A DNA stretch of 29,759 nucleotides from CAITYL01 sp041651315 (GCA_041651315.1 JBAZJM010000014.1:1-29759), one strand, 5' to 3'; shown: positions 8,115-16,695, numbered from the stretch's first letter. Made by a program: numbers and translations. Notes: generated from the letters alone by a model not told the origin.

Positions 8115-11100
8115 TCACTCCACCACCTCGACCTTGCCGGCGCCGTTGACGCTGCGGATCTCCGGCCGGTACATGGCCTCGACGCGGACGGCCGGCAGGG
8201 CAAACTCGCCCACGGTCACGGCCCGGGCCGTGTAGTAATATTCCACCCGCCCGCTCACCGCCCCGGTAAAGAGCAGGATCCGGTCGTCGCGGAGTTCGCA
8301 GTGCAGGCACCAGGCCGTGTTCGCCTTCGCCCAGGGCAGCGTTTTCGCGGTGGCCAGGGCGGGATTTTCGACTTCCCAGCCCGCCGGCAGCAGATCCTCA
8401 AGGACCAGGTCCGTCAGCGCGGTGCCGTGGGTGTCCAGCACCAGCTTCACCACCACCAGTTCGCCCTGCCGCACCTTGGCGGGATCGCACGGGCCGCCGT
8501 CCTGGTCCAGGAACTCCCGGCGCACCGTCAGCCCCTGGTCCACCGCCGCCGCCGCGCCCGCCGCCGGCACCCCTTCCATGCGGACGCCGTACCAGCAGGT
8601 GCCGGGGCCGCGGTTGACGATCCGCAGCGACTTCACCGCGCCCGGCGCCGGCGACATCCAGCGCAGGTCGGCGCCGGAGGTGAACGGCACCGCGGGTGCG
8701 CCCACCGGCAGCAGCTCGCCCGCAAACGGCGTGTGGTCCGGCTTGGCCAAACGGGCGAACTTGCCCAGCGCCAGCAAGGCCAGGGCGTTCTCCTGGGTCG
8801 TGTTCCAGCGGCCATGACCGGCCTCCAACGCCACATTCAGTTCCTGAACCAGGCGCGGCACCATGGGATGATCCGGCGCGATGTCGAGCCAGGCGGACAG
8901 CGCCAGCGCCAGATCCCCCGTCCGGCTGCCGCGGGCCTCCGCCGATGCCACGCCCGGGGCCGGCAGGCCGAGCCCTTCGAGCAGCGGCACCGCCCGGCGC
9001 GGCTGGCCCGCCGCCAGCAGCGCCGCGGCGAGATGGGCGCGGTCGACGGCCGACAGTTCGCCGGCCTGGTCCTGGAGCCGCGCCATCCACCCGTGTTCCG
9101 GCCGGCCGGCCAGGGCCAGCACCTGGCAGATATAGGCGCGGTTTTCCGGCGCCTTTTCCAACCGGGTGCGCAGGTAGTCCAGCGCCTCGTCCAGGCGGTC
9201 GGCGGGCACCGGGTGCCCGGCCTTTTTCGCCTCGACCAGGAAATGCGTCGCGTAACAGCTCGCCCACGGCTCCACCGGCCGGCTGTCCGGCCACATGGCA
9301 AAGCCGCCCGATTCCCGCTGCATGGTCAGCAGCCGGTACACCCCGGCCATGACCAGGCGTGCGGAGTCCGCACCGTTGAGGGCGGCCGGCTGCAGGCGGG
9401 CCGCCAGGTCGGCCACCACCAGCAGCGGGAAAGCCGCCGAAGTCGTCTGTTCACAGCAGCCGTAGGGATAGCGCAACAGCCAGTCGAGGCCGCCGGCCAG
9501 TTTCACGTCCGGCACCCCGGACACCCAGGCCTCGTAGAATTCCGTGCCCGCGAGCCACTCCGCCGGCGCCGCCACGGCGGCTTCTTCCCCGGGCTTCAGG
9601 GCCGCACCCACCACGCAGGTCGCCGCCCCCTGGACGGGGCGCACGGCCAGCTCAATGGCCTCGACATAGCGTTCCGTGCCGGCCGTCACCTCGACCGTGC
9701 ACAACCCCTTGCCCGGCAATGCCCCGGCGACCAGCGTTACCGGTATCGCGCCCGCGCCGCCCACAGCCAGCGGCAGCGCGCCCTCGGCCGGTTCCGCCGT
9801 CAGCGGACCGCCGCAGGTCACGCGCCATTTGGCCTCCTGAGCGGCGCCGGTTTCGTTGAACACATCAATGCTCATCCGGCAGCGGTCGCCCGGCGCCAGG
9901 AAGCGCGGCAGCCCCGCCTGCACCACCAACGGCCGCTTCACCGTCACCGGCCGTTGCGCGGCGCCGAAAGCACGGGCGCCAAAGGCCACCGCGGTCACCC
10001 GCAACTCACCCGTGAATTCCGGCACCTCAAACGCCGCCCTGGCCACGCCGTTGGCATCGGTTATGACCCCGGCCCGCCACAGCGCCACCGGCTTGAACCG
10101 GTTCGCTTTGATGGGGTTGAGGCGGCGGCTTGGCGCATCATCGCCGCCGTCGCCGCCGGCATGCGACACCGTGGCGTCCGCCGTGTCCTCGGCAATCGGC
10201 ATCAGGGCGCCATAAAGGTCGAACAGCCCGACCCCGAGCCGGCGGGTCCGCAGGAAGAACGCCAGCGGGTCCGGCGTTTCGAGGTCGGTCAGCTGGCAGA
10301 TGCCCTCGTCCACCGCCATCACCACCACCTCCACGCCGGCCGCCTTGCCCCCCGCCTCGTCGGTGACGGTCACCACCGCCTCCAACCGGCTCTGCGGCCG
10401 CACCGTGGCCGGCGCCGCCACCGCCACGCCCAGGCGATGCCCCGGCAGCGTGACCGTCAGCGCCACCTCGCCCACGGCCCGGTGCGCCGACCAGACGCTC
10501 TCCGCCACCGCCGGCCGGATCAGGCTCAGCACGCAATGCGCATTGGGGGCATACTCGGGCTTGACCGGGATGGCGACCTCCGCGGTATTGCCGGTGAGCG
10601 TCACCAGCCGCCGTTCCAGCACGCGGTCGGTCTCCACGGTCAGCAGCGCGGCGCCGGCAAAGGGCGCCTTGACCGCCAGCCGCGCCGTCTCTCCCGGCAG
10701 ATAGCTCGTGCGGTCCAGGCTGAGCTGCACCTGGGCCGGCCTGTCCTTGGCCCAGTCCACCCACTCGGCATCCCCCGCCGCGGCAAACACCGGCAGCGAC
10801 GCCGCGGCGCCGCCAAACGGGTCGGCCAGGGTCACGATGTACTGGCCCGCACGGTCCACGGTCACCGGGAACTCGCCCCGCCCCTCCCGCAGCATCACCT
10901 TTTGCGGTTCCCCCACCTTGGTTTTGGTCCGTTCCGACTGCCAGACATAGGCCGCGCCGTTGCGCTTCATCACGCTGCTCCACTCCACCCGTTCCACGGT
11001 GGCCAGCAGGGGCGCCTCCGGCTGGACCACGCCGCCGTCCGGCTTCACCGTCACCACGGCCAGGGTCAGCGCCTCGCCAACCTTGACATGGCCGCCCGCC

Positions 11101-13538
11101 TTTGCCGCCTTGAGTCCGACATAGAAGGGATACACGTCCACGGCCGTCTCGCCAGTGGCGGAAACGGCACGCCCCCCACTGTCGCGCACGGTGGCGCACA
11201 CCGACGCCGCCAAGGCCCCCGCCGGCCGCAACCGGCCGGCCGCCGCGACCGTGAAGCGGCACTGGCCGTCGGCATCCAGCCGCGCCTCGCCCAGCTCCGC
11301 GTCTTTCTCCGCCGCCGGCCGCTCCGGATCGCAGAAGCGATAACCGTCCCAAGCCGCCGGCTTGAACGGCGCGTCGTGAAACCGCACGCTCGCCGACACC
11401 GGCAGCCCCGCACCGGGCCGGCCGAACAGATGCCGGGCGCTCACCGCCACCTCAAATCCGCGGTCCGCCGTCACCCGTGCCGGCAGCGGCGCCAAGGTCA
11501 CCGCGATCTGCGGCGGCACAAATTCCTCCACCGCCACCTCGGTCGTCCCCAACACCTGGTCGGTGCCGGGCATGACGGTGCGCACGGTGTACCGCCCTGT
11601 CGGCAGGTAGGCCGGCAGTTCCGTGGCGAACTCCGCGGCGCCGCGGACGTTCAGGGTCGCAGGGAACTCGCGGAACAACTTGCCGTCCGGTTTCTCAACC
11701 TGGAAGAGCACCGGGAATGGCGCGGGCGGTGCCAGCGTGGCGTCGCGCACCAGGGTTTCGACATGCAGGGTCTCGCCGGGACGGTAGACGCCGCGGTCGG
11801 AGAACAGGAACGCCTCACAGGCGCCGTCAAGATAGGGGCCGACGCCGTTGTCCAGGATGCCGACCCGGTTGTCCGCAAATGCCAGGTACGACTGGTCGCC
11901 CTCCCGCGCCGCCGTGACCAGGGACGGATTCAACTCCTCCGGCACGTCCGCGGTCTGGCACGGCAGGAACAGCAGCCCCTGCGCATCCGTCCGGCCGCGG
12001 CCAAGTTCCTGGTTGTTTTGGGCGTAGAGCACGACCTCGCTGTCCGCCACCGGCTGCGCCGTCCGCAGGGAATTCACCCAAACCAGCACGCCGTCCTTGG
12101 CCGTCTTGGCGGAAATGCCCAGGTCCGTCACCACCAGCAGCCGGCCGGTTTCGCGCGGCCATTCCGAGCCCGCCACCTTGTAGCTGACCGCCAGATGATA
12201 CACGCCGGCCGGCGCCGCCCCGGCCAGCTCGCGCAGGTTCACATAAAACTTGTTCTCGCGGTTGGGCGTGTCCGGCAGCGCCAGCTGGCGGGTCACCGCC
12301 GGCGCCCCCAACCGCTTGAGCCCCTCGTCGTAGCGGTTGTGGCCGTTGGCGCAGAACACCACGTTGCCGCCACTGACCCGGCGCAGCGCCACCTCGCACG
12401 CCCGCACGTTCATCGCCGCCACCGGCACGTTCAACGCCCCCCGGGGCGACAGATAGGCGCCGTCCGCCGCGATCGCCAGAGTGGCCGTGCGCTCCGGGAA
12501 ACGCAACTGCCGCGTGACCGTTTGGCCCAGCAACGTGCCGTCCGCCGCCCGCAACCCCTTCTTGAAGGTGACCGCGTACTCCCGGCCCGGCGCAAACTCG
12601 CCGGTGAGCGTGCAGCCGGTGTACCACTGCCCGACCTCCCACTTGACCGCCGGCTGCACGGAGATGAATTCCGCCGCGGTCGAGACGTCCACCGGCTTGC
12701 CAAAGGTGAGCTCCGCCACGCACGGCTCAAAGGACGGACTGCGCAATTCGGCGGAACCAAGCTCAAAGCCGTTGACAATGTCCACCGTCAGCTGTTGTTC
12801 CTGCGCGGTGACCGGCACCAACGCCGTCACGGCCGGCAGCCCGGCGGCCACCGTGATCACCAGCTTTTCCCCGGAAGGAACGGACTCGGCGGTCTTGAGC
12901 AGAATGGTCTTGGACGTGGTCTCACCCGCCAGGCTCCACTCCAGCGGCTCCCGTTTCTGCGCATCCTTCGACACGGTGACAAACTTGCCCAGCTGCTTGG
13001 CCGCGGGCGGTTCGCTGAACACCAGCTTGAGCAGCACGCTCTGGTCCGCCGCGTCGTAGGCGGCCATGGCCGCCGTCTGCAAGCGCAACGGTTCCACCTT
13101 GGGCGCCACCGGCGCGACGGACTCCGCCACCGGCACGGCCGGCACCGGCGGCGCCGCGGCGGCCCGGTCGGCGGTCCATTTCCACACCGCCCAGCCGTTG
13201 AGCGCCAGAAAGCACAACGCCAGCACGAACCATTTGCCGCCGCCGGTCCCGACCGGACGGCACGCCGTCTCCCGCACCGGCGGCGGCACGGCCGGCGCGA
13301 CATCGCCCTCCGCACAATAGGCGTCCGGCGGATCCATCTCCGCCAGCACCGCCTCCACATCTGTCACCGACGGCGCCTCGCCGCCGCGCTGCCGGAGCGC
13401 CTCCCGCAAATGGCTTTCCAATTGCCGCAGCAATTCCGCGCGCACCGGCGCCGCCCGGTCCGCCACATTGCTCCGCACCGCGTCCAGATACCCGCGTATC
13501 CGGCTCTCGATTTCCGTTGAAGTTGTCACTGCCGCCAC
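8115..13538 (-). CDS. Alpha-2-macroglobulin with HAAS-like N-terminal domain
   Basis: This 1807-residue protein starts at GTG 13538; GTG 13529, preceded by AGGGTGG, is an equally good start. Residues ~7-80 are a helical domain (IESRIRGYLDAV, then PVRAELLRQLESHLREAL, then MDPPDAY) resembling the HAAS/DUF1700-type domains that travel with PadR regulators. A single membrane helix follows at 103-120. The rest is a bacterial alpha-2-macroglobulin: serial MG beta-sandwich domains, an FKPVALWR...GELRVTAVAF segment, and the thioester GCCEQ with Cys1361 and Gln1364 within a helical toroid domain. Such proteins trap proteases in the periplasm and are thought to guard the wall alongside PBP1C. Usual bacterial forms are ~1500-1650 residues and are lipoproteins; this one is anchored by a helix and has a cytosolic domain instead. 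PadR is encoded upstream, pbpC downstream. Confidence 0.93.
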   Translation of the reverse strand: MAAVTTSTEIESRIRGYLDAVRSNVADRAAPVRAELLRQLESHLREALRQRGGEAPSVTDVEAVLAEMDPPDAYCAEGDVAPAVPPPVRETACRPVGTGGGKWFVLALCFLALNGWAVWKWTADRAAAAPPVPAVPVAESVAPVAPKVEPLRLQTAAMAAYDAADQSVLLKLVFSEPPAAKQLGKFVTVSKDAQKREPLEWSLAGETTSKTILLKTAESVPSGEKLVITVAAGLPAVTALVPVTAQEQQLTVDIVNGFELGSAELRSPSFEPCVAELTFGKPVDVSTAAEFISVQPAVKWEVGQWYTGCTLTGEFAPGREYAVTFKKGLRAADGTLLGQTVTRQLRFPERTATLAIAADGAYLSPRGALNVPVAAMNVRACEVALRRVSGGNVVFCANGHNRYDEGLKRLGAPAVTRQLALPDTPNRENKFYVNLRELAGAAPAGVYHLAVSYKVAGSEWPRETGRLLVVTDLGISAKTAKDGVLVWVNSLRTAQPVADSEVVLYAQNNQELGRGRTDAQGLLFLPCQTADVPEELNPSLVTAAREGDQSYLAFADNRVGILDNGVGPYLDGACEAFLFSDRGVYRPGETLHVETLVRDATLAPPAPFPVLFQVEKPDGKLFREFPATLNVRGAAEFATELPAYLPTGRYTVRTVMPGTDQVLGTTEVAVEEFVPPQIAVTLAPLPARVTADRGFEVAVSARHLFGRPGAGLPVSASVRFHDAPFKPAAWDGYRFCDPERPAAEKDAELGEARLDADGQCRFTVAAAGRLRPAGALAASVCATVRDSGGRAVSATGETAVDVYPFYVGLKAAKAGGHVKVGEALTLAVVTVKPDGGVVQPEAPLLATVERVEWSSVMKRNGAAYVWQSERTKTKVGEPQKVMLREGRGEFPVTVDRAGQYIVTLADPFGGAAASLPVFAAAGDAEWVDWAKDRPAQVQLSLDRTSYLPGETARLAVKAPFAGAALLTVETDRVLERRLVTLTGNTAEVAIPVKPEYAPNAHCVLSLIRPAVAESVWSAHRAVGEVALTVTLPGHRLGVAVAAPATVRPQSRLEAVVTVTDEAGGKAAGVEVVVMAVDEGICQLTDLETPDPLAFFLRTRRLGVGLFDLYGALMPIAEDTADATVSHAGGDGGDDAPSRRLNPIKANRFKPVALWRAGVITDANGVARAAFEVPEFTGELRVTAVAFGARAFGAAQRPVTVKRPLVVQAGLPRFLAPGDRCRMSIDVFNETGAAQEAKWRVTCGGPLTAEPAEGALPLAVGGAGAIPVTLVAGALPGKGLCTVEVTAGTERYVEAIELAVRPVQGAATCVVGAALKPGEEAAVAAPAEWLAGTEFYEAWVSGVPDVKLAGGLDWLLRYPYGCCEQTTSAAFPLLVVADLAARLQPAALNGADSARLVMAGVYRLLTMQRESGGFAMWPDSRPVEPWASCYATHFLVEAKKAGHPVPADRLDEALDYLRTRLEKAPENRAYICQVLALAGRPEHGWMARLQDQAGELSAVDRAHLAAALLAAGQPRRAVPLLEGLGLPAPGVASAEARGSRTGDLALALSAWLDIAPDHPMVPRLVQELNVALEAGHGRWNTTQENALALLALGKFARLAKPDHTPFAGELLPVGAPAVPFTSGADLRWMSPAPGAVKSLRIVNRGPGTCWYGVRMEGVPAAGAAAAVDQGLTVRREFLDQDGGPCDPAKVRQGELVVVKLVLDTHGTALTDLVLEDLLPAGWEVENPALATAKTLPWAKANTAWCLHCELRDDRILLFTGAVSGRVEYYYTARAVTVGEFALPAVRVEAMYRPEIRSVNGAGKVEVVE

Positions 13539-13582
13539 CCTGATAGAATATGTAACACCGTGCAGATAAAACTCATCATCCA

Positions 13583-13794
13583 GTTGGGGCCACCCTTTTG
13601 AAAAAGGGTGCTCCCCAAACCCCTTCCTAAAACGTTTGATTCTTAAGCCGGCGGGGCGCTTCCGCCAAAAGCATTCTCCTCTGTTTTCCCTTTTGCCAGC
13701 ATAGCTTGTGGGGGAAGCGCCCCGCCGCGTTAAGGAACAAAAAGGTTTGACGGAGGGTTTGGGAACCGCCTTTCCTTAAAAGGGGGTTCCCAAC
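13583..13794. repeat. Modular three-hairpin repeat, copy A
   Basis: The left end is a hairpin with TTGGGG/CCCCAA outer and CACCCTTTT/AAAAGGGTG inner arms. The right end is a hairpin with GGGAACC/GGTTCCC and CCTTT/AAAGG arms. Between them is a GGCGGGGCGCTTCC / GGAAGCGCCCCGCC palindrome that differs from the centre of the other copies. It fills the gap between the padR stop and the alpha-2-macroglobulin start, so it lies inside any shared transcript and could attenuate it. Confidence 0.85.
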
Positions 13795-13800
13795 TTACAG

Positions 13801-14127
13801 CTATTTATCTTGCATCAGCTTTCCCATTGCTTGGCCAAGCAGTTCCCAATAGGTGTTCATTTCCGCCACCCGCAGTTTGCCGGCCACGGTCAGGGAGAAA
13901 TAGCGCCGGGGCGGGCCGGCCGGTGACGGCACGTCGCGCACCTTCAGCAGCCCCTCGTTGCGCAGCCGGGACAGGATCGGATAGACCGTGCTTTCCGAGA
14001 CCGCCAGCTCCTCGATCCGCTTCAGTTCCTGCACGATCTCATAGCCGTAGCTTTCGCCGCGGCGCAGCACGTTCAGCAGGCAGACCTCGAGCAGCCCCTT
14101 GCGCAATTGCGTGATCCAACCGTCCAT
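13801..14127 (-). CDS. PadR-family transcriptional regulator
   Basis: This 108-residue protein is a short PadR: a winged-helix domain beginning with QLRKGLLEVCLLNVL, followed by GESYGYEIVQEL, SESTVYPILSRLRNEGLL (recognition helix and wing) and RRYFSLTVAGK, then a C-terminal dimerisation helix. PadR proteins are dimeric repressors, and short ones commonly control an adjacent membrane protein with a HAAS-type domain, which is what the next gene encodes. The start at 14127 is preceded by GGAG at a good distance. A consensus promoter lies upstream at 14159-14186, and autoregulation is likely because PadR operators usually overlap their own promoter. The effector is unknown. Confidence 0.9.
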   Translation of the reverse strand: MDGWITQLRKGLLEVCLLNVLRRGESYGYEIVQELKRIEELAVSESTVYPILSRLRNEGLLKVRDVPSPAGPPRRYFSLTVAGKLRVAEMNTYWELLGQAMGKLMQDK

Positions 14128-14158
14128 CCACTACTCCGTATTGGGTACTACGCAAAGC

Positions 14159-14186
14159 ATAATAGCATGACCACAAGCCTTGTCAA
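14159..14186 (-). promoter_or_regulatory. Sigma-70-type promoter of padR
   Basis: On the minus strand TTGACA (14186-14181) is followed by a 16-base spacer and TATTAT (14164-14159). This is near consensus and lies 32 bases upstream of the padR start. It probably drives padR and the alpha-2-macroglobulin gene. Confidence 0.75.
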
Positions 14187-14278
14187 ACGGCGGGAGGAAA
14201 AATTGGGGCCACCCCTTTTTCGCGCCAAAACTTGCCGGTTCCCCCGCCAACCGGTAAAGTTACATCCACCGAAGGGTC

Positions 14279-14340
14279 ATTTTCGAGGGCCATCGCGGGC
14301 CATCGACAACCATCGAGAGCTCCCGACGGCCCGCGAAAAT
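14279..14340. repeat. 10-base-period array upstream of the four-helix gene
   Basis: Outer inverted arms ATTTTCGAGGGCC (14279-14291) and GGCCCGCGAAAAT (14328-14340) differ at one base. Between them, units repeat with an exact 10-base period: CATCGCGGGC, CATCGACAAC, CATCGAGAGC, TCCCGACGGC. The array ends 33 bases before the gene start. Confidence 0.75.
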
Positions 14341-14372
14341 TTCCCCCAACCCAACCAACGAAAGATCCCCCC

Positions 14373-15104
14373 ATGGACTTCGGCAAATCGGGTGGTTACC
14401 GCTGGCTCGACTCCTTCGTCATGGCCAGCATCGTCCAGCTCGCCACCATCCGGTTCTGCGGAAAATTCCTGAACCGCTCGAATGATCCCTGCGGCCGGCA
14501 ATACGACCAGATGACCCAGGCCGCGCGTTCCGGCAAAGAAAACCTCATCGAAGGCTCCGAACGCACCACGACCTCCAAGGAAACGGAGATGAAGCTCACC
14601 GACGTCGCCCGGGCGAGCCTTTGCGAACTCCGCGGCGACTACGAAACCTGGCTCATGTTGCACGGCGCCGTCCCCTGGCGACGGGGCGCCCCCGAGGCCA
14701 AGGCCGTCTTCAGCCTGCGCCTCGACAAGCCGGAATACTCCGACGACCTCGCCCACGACTCCTGTGCCCATATCCTGGCCCAGCAACGGAAGTTCGCCCA
14801 ATGGCTGGACTCCGACGACGACATTGTGGTCGCCAACACACTGCTGATTCTCATCAGCCGCACGGTCAACATGCTCGCGCACCAACTTCAGGCGCTGGGC
14901 GACCGCTTCGAGCAAGTCGGCGGGTTCCGCGAAAAACTGGCCGCTGTCCGCGTCGCCGAGCGCGCCCGGCAGGACGACGCCCCCGTCTGTCCAGAGTGCG
15001 GCAAGCCCATGCACAAGCGCCAGGCCCGTTCCGGCAAGAACGCCGGCCGGGAATTCTGGGGCTGCACCGGCTACCCCGACTGCAAGGGCGTGCGACAGGT
15101 CTGA
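14373..15104 (+). CDS. Four-helix-bundle suffix-domain protein with C4 zinc finger
   Basis: This 243-residue protein starts at ATG 14373; a longer in-frame reading from 14232 runs through the repeat array and is not chosen. The N-terminal ~190 residues are helical (GGYRWLDSFVMASIVQLAT, then RQYDQMTQAARSGKENLIEGS, then VANTLLILISRTVNMLAHQL) and resemble the four-helix-bundle family related to 23S rRNA intervening-sequence proteins and Avd. The 'suffix' version adds a C-terminal zinc finger of the topoisomerase I type: Cys206, Cys209, Cys231 and Cys237 (CPECG ... GCTGYPDC). The role is unknown; a nucleic-acid-binding function is suggested by the finger and by the Avd relatives. Arrays of 10-base units flank it on both sides, so gene plus arrays may be one unit. 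No reverse transcriptase is nearby. Confidence 0.8.
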   Translation: MDFGKSGGYRWLDSFVMASIVQLATIRFCGKFLNRSNDPCGRQYDQMTQAARSGKENLIEGSERTTTSKETEMKLTDVARASLCELRGDYETWLMLHGAVPWRRGAPEAKAVFSLRLDKPEYSDDLAHDSCAHILAQQRKFAQWLDSDDDIVVANTLLILISRTVNMLAHQLQALGDRFEQVGGFREKLAAVRVAERARQDDAPVCPECGKPMHKRQARSGKNAGREFWGCTGYPDCKGVRQV

Positions 15105-15131
15105 GCGGGGAAGAATCGAGCGCCAGCGCGG

Positions 15132-15260
15132 GCCGTCGAGTGCTTCCGCAAGCCGTCGAACGCATTTGCCCGCGCCCCAGCACGCGCCTGCCGCCGCCGG
15201 CCCTCGACAGCCCTTGATGGCCCTCGGCGGCTCCCGATGGCACTCGACGGCTCGTGCCCG
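15132..15260 (+). repeat. 10-base-period array downstream of the four-helix gene
   Basis: GCCGTCGA occurs twice 20 bases apart (15132, 15152), then six units repeat with a 10-base period at 15201-15260: CCCTCGACAG, CCCTTGATGG, CCCTCGGCGG, CTCCCGATGG, CACTCGACGG and a degenerate last unit. The consensus CCMTCGAYRG and the orientation match the upstream array at 14279-14340. Confidence 0.7.
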
Positions 15261-15261
15261 C

Positions 15262-15290
15262 CTGGGAACGCCGAGCCCCAGCTCGGCGCA
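15262..15290. repeat. GCCGAGC/GCTCGGC hairpin repeat
   Basis: TGGGAACGCCGAGC, a CCCA loop and GCTCGGC form a perfect 7-pair stem (15270-15287). The TGGGAACGCCGAGC...GCTCGGC pattern is a recurrent intergenic element in several phyla. It directly follows the 10-base array. Confidence 0.55.
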
Positions 15291-15399
15291 TTGCCCCCCA
15301 TGCGCCACCGGCTATGGAGTGCGGTACTCCCCCAAAGGTGCATCATTCTCCGGCCGCAACCGGACAGCCTCCCCAATAATCCCCGTCACGGGGGGGGGC

Positions 15400-15535
15400 G
15401 TCCTCTCCGTCCTCGTCGTCCTCATTGGCGCGGCGTGTCCTCAATGTCCTCGCCCCCCTCCGTTCCCGGTCAGTGTCCATGGCCGCCGAGGACAGATGAG
15501 GACGGGGAAAACCGGAGGACGTGGCGGACCAAGAG
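15400..15535. repeat. Inverted GAGGAC/GTCCTC 9-base repeat element
   Basis: The left half has GTCCTCTCC, GTCCTCGTC, GTCCTCATT in tandem (period 9), then two further GTCCTC copies. The right half carries GAGGAC copies in the opposite sense (15491 onward), so the whole can fold back on itself. The build is like the CACGAAG element at 26731-26843. Confidence 0.6.
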
Positions 15536-15792
15536 GACGCGGCTGGGCCATGAATGGAACGGGGCTTGCCGGGCTTGGGAAACGGGGTGGCTTTGTCCGC
15601 CCGGGGACGGGCGGCTCCAGGCACCAGGCAACGACAGTGCCACGCCGCCGGGGGCGCAAGGCTTGCGGATTCCGCACAACGACCAGGGCTTGCCCGGCAG
15701 CGGCCGGCATGATAGAATTCCCGCCGTTTGCGTCAATGACGGGCGCGGGAGATCGAATTTCCATCGGTGACGGTGCTGAAACGGGGGCGCTG

Positions 15793-16611
15793 ATGTCCGG
15801 CAACAAACTTTCCGATGTTTTGCCTTGGGATTTGGTTGCAGACGGCTATGCGTCTGAGATCGTCCCGGTTTTCAACCAATGGGCCATGGACAGCATTGAC
15901 CGCGTCCGACCGGGAAAAGACGATGTGGTCATTGACGTGGCGACAGGACCTGGAACGGTGGCGCTGCTTTTGGCGGGAAGGGTCAAGCAGGTGGTGGCGC
16001 TGGATTTCTCCATGGAAATGATCGCCCGCCTGGACCGGGAAATCAAAAACCGCCATATCGGAAACATCCTTTCCAAGGTGTGCGATTGCCAGGAACTGCC
16101 GTATGCGAGCCATTCCTTTGACCTGGCGTTCTCGCAGTTTGGACTGATGTTTTTCCCGGATCGCGTGAGAGGTTTTCGGGAAATGCACCGCGTCCTCAAA
16201 GCGGGAGGGAAAGCCGCGGTTTACAGCTGGGCTCCCATCAGCCAGTCAACCGCGATGACCATGATGATGGGCGCGCTTTTCGCCGGATTCCCGGAAGCCA
16301 GGCCGAAAGAAAATGAGGCAAAGACGATCGTTCACGGCCTCGATGACCTGGACACCTTCCGCTCGGAAATGGGCATGGCCGGGTTTAAAAATATCAGCAT
16401 TGAGCCGGTCACCCATGCCTTTCCTCTTCTTGATCCCGATGCGTTGTGGATCAGCATGGTCAAGGGCAGTGCGCCGGTCACGCTGATGAAGAACCATACT
16501 GCCGCCGAAATTTGGCAGGAAAAAGAGAAAGCCTGCATCCAGTATATCCGGGACCATCAATCTGACGTTCCCTTGACCTCAACCGCCTATCTTGCCATAG
16601 GTGTCAAATAG
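15793..16611 (+). CDS. Class I SAM-dependent methyltransferase
   Basis: This 272-residue protein starts at ATG 15793; an earlier in-frame ATG near 15736 is possible, but the N-terminal similarity begins near KLSDVLPWDLVADGYASEI. The Rossmann core has motif I DVATGPGT (residues 48-55), an acidic residue ending strand 2 (VVALDFS, Asp71), the post-motif DCQELPYASHSFDLAF, and MHRVLKAGGK. This is the Methyltransf_11/25 type, often acting on small molecules, quinones or lipids; the substrate cannot be told. GC content is visibly lower than in its neighbours, so it may be a later arrival. It stands alone between two non-coding stretches and converges on the next gene, with a truncated hairpin repeat between them. 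Confidence 0.85.
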   Translation: MSGNKLSDVLPWDLVADGYASEIVPVFNQWAMDSIDRVRPGKDDVVIDVATGPGTVALLLAGRVKQVVALDFSMEMIARLDREIKNRHIGNILSKVCDCQELPYASHSFDLAFSQFGLMFFPDRVRGFREMHRVLKAGGKAAVYSWAPISQSTAMTMMMGALFAGFPEARPKENEAKTIVHGLDDLDTFRSEMGMAGFKNISIEPVTHAFPLLDPDALWISMVKGSAPVTLMKNHTAAEIWQEKEKACIQYIRDHQSDVPLTSTAYLAIGVK

Positions 16612-16676
16612 TGCAGGGGTTATTCTTGGCAAAATGCGGAACATTTCCCGGCCCCGCCTTCCACGGCGGCCCTCTC

Positions 16677-16695
16677 CACGGGCGACACGCCCGTG
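16677..16695. repeat. CACGGGCG-ACA-CGCCCGTG hairpin
   Basis: A perfect 8-base stem with a 3-base loop, followed by CCTACAGGAGA. The pattern GGGCGACACGCCCGTGCCTAC is a recurrent intergenic element in many bacteria. A degenerate relative (CGGGCGACATGCCCATAGCC) is at about 24103. Confidence 0.65.

Larger units (their letters stand above)
15105..15792. other. Repeat-rich 688-base intergenic region
   Basis: No gene is supported here. In order it holds the 10-base array (15132-15260), the GCCGAGC hairpin (15262-15290), a small GGAGTGCGGTACTCC hairpin near 15316, an inverted set of GTCCTC/GAGGAC 9-base units (15400-15535), and a segment at about 15595-15640 that resembles 16699-16755. A long open frame running from 15166 into the methyltransferase gene is taken to be chance. 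Confidence 0.6.

Noticed and set aside
8037..13520. Open frame of 1827 codons antisense to the alpha-2-macroglobulin gene
   Set aside because: The product is Arg/His/Gly/Pro-rich with no domain, and the sense strand has an unmistakable protein. The open antisense frame follows from GC-rich codon use.
14373..15104. Avd of a diversity-generating retroelement
   Set aside because: No reverse transcriptase or template/variable repeat pair is in the window, and the zinc finger fits the suffix-type family instead.
14285..15260. CRISPR array
   Set aside because: Units are 10 bases, degenerate and contiguous without spacers; no cas genes are present.
15166..15792. N-terminal extension of the methyltransferase by 209 codons
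   Set aside because: The extension runs through several intergenic repeats and is low-complexity; methyltransferase similarity begins just after ATG 15793.
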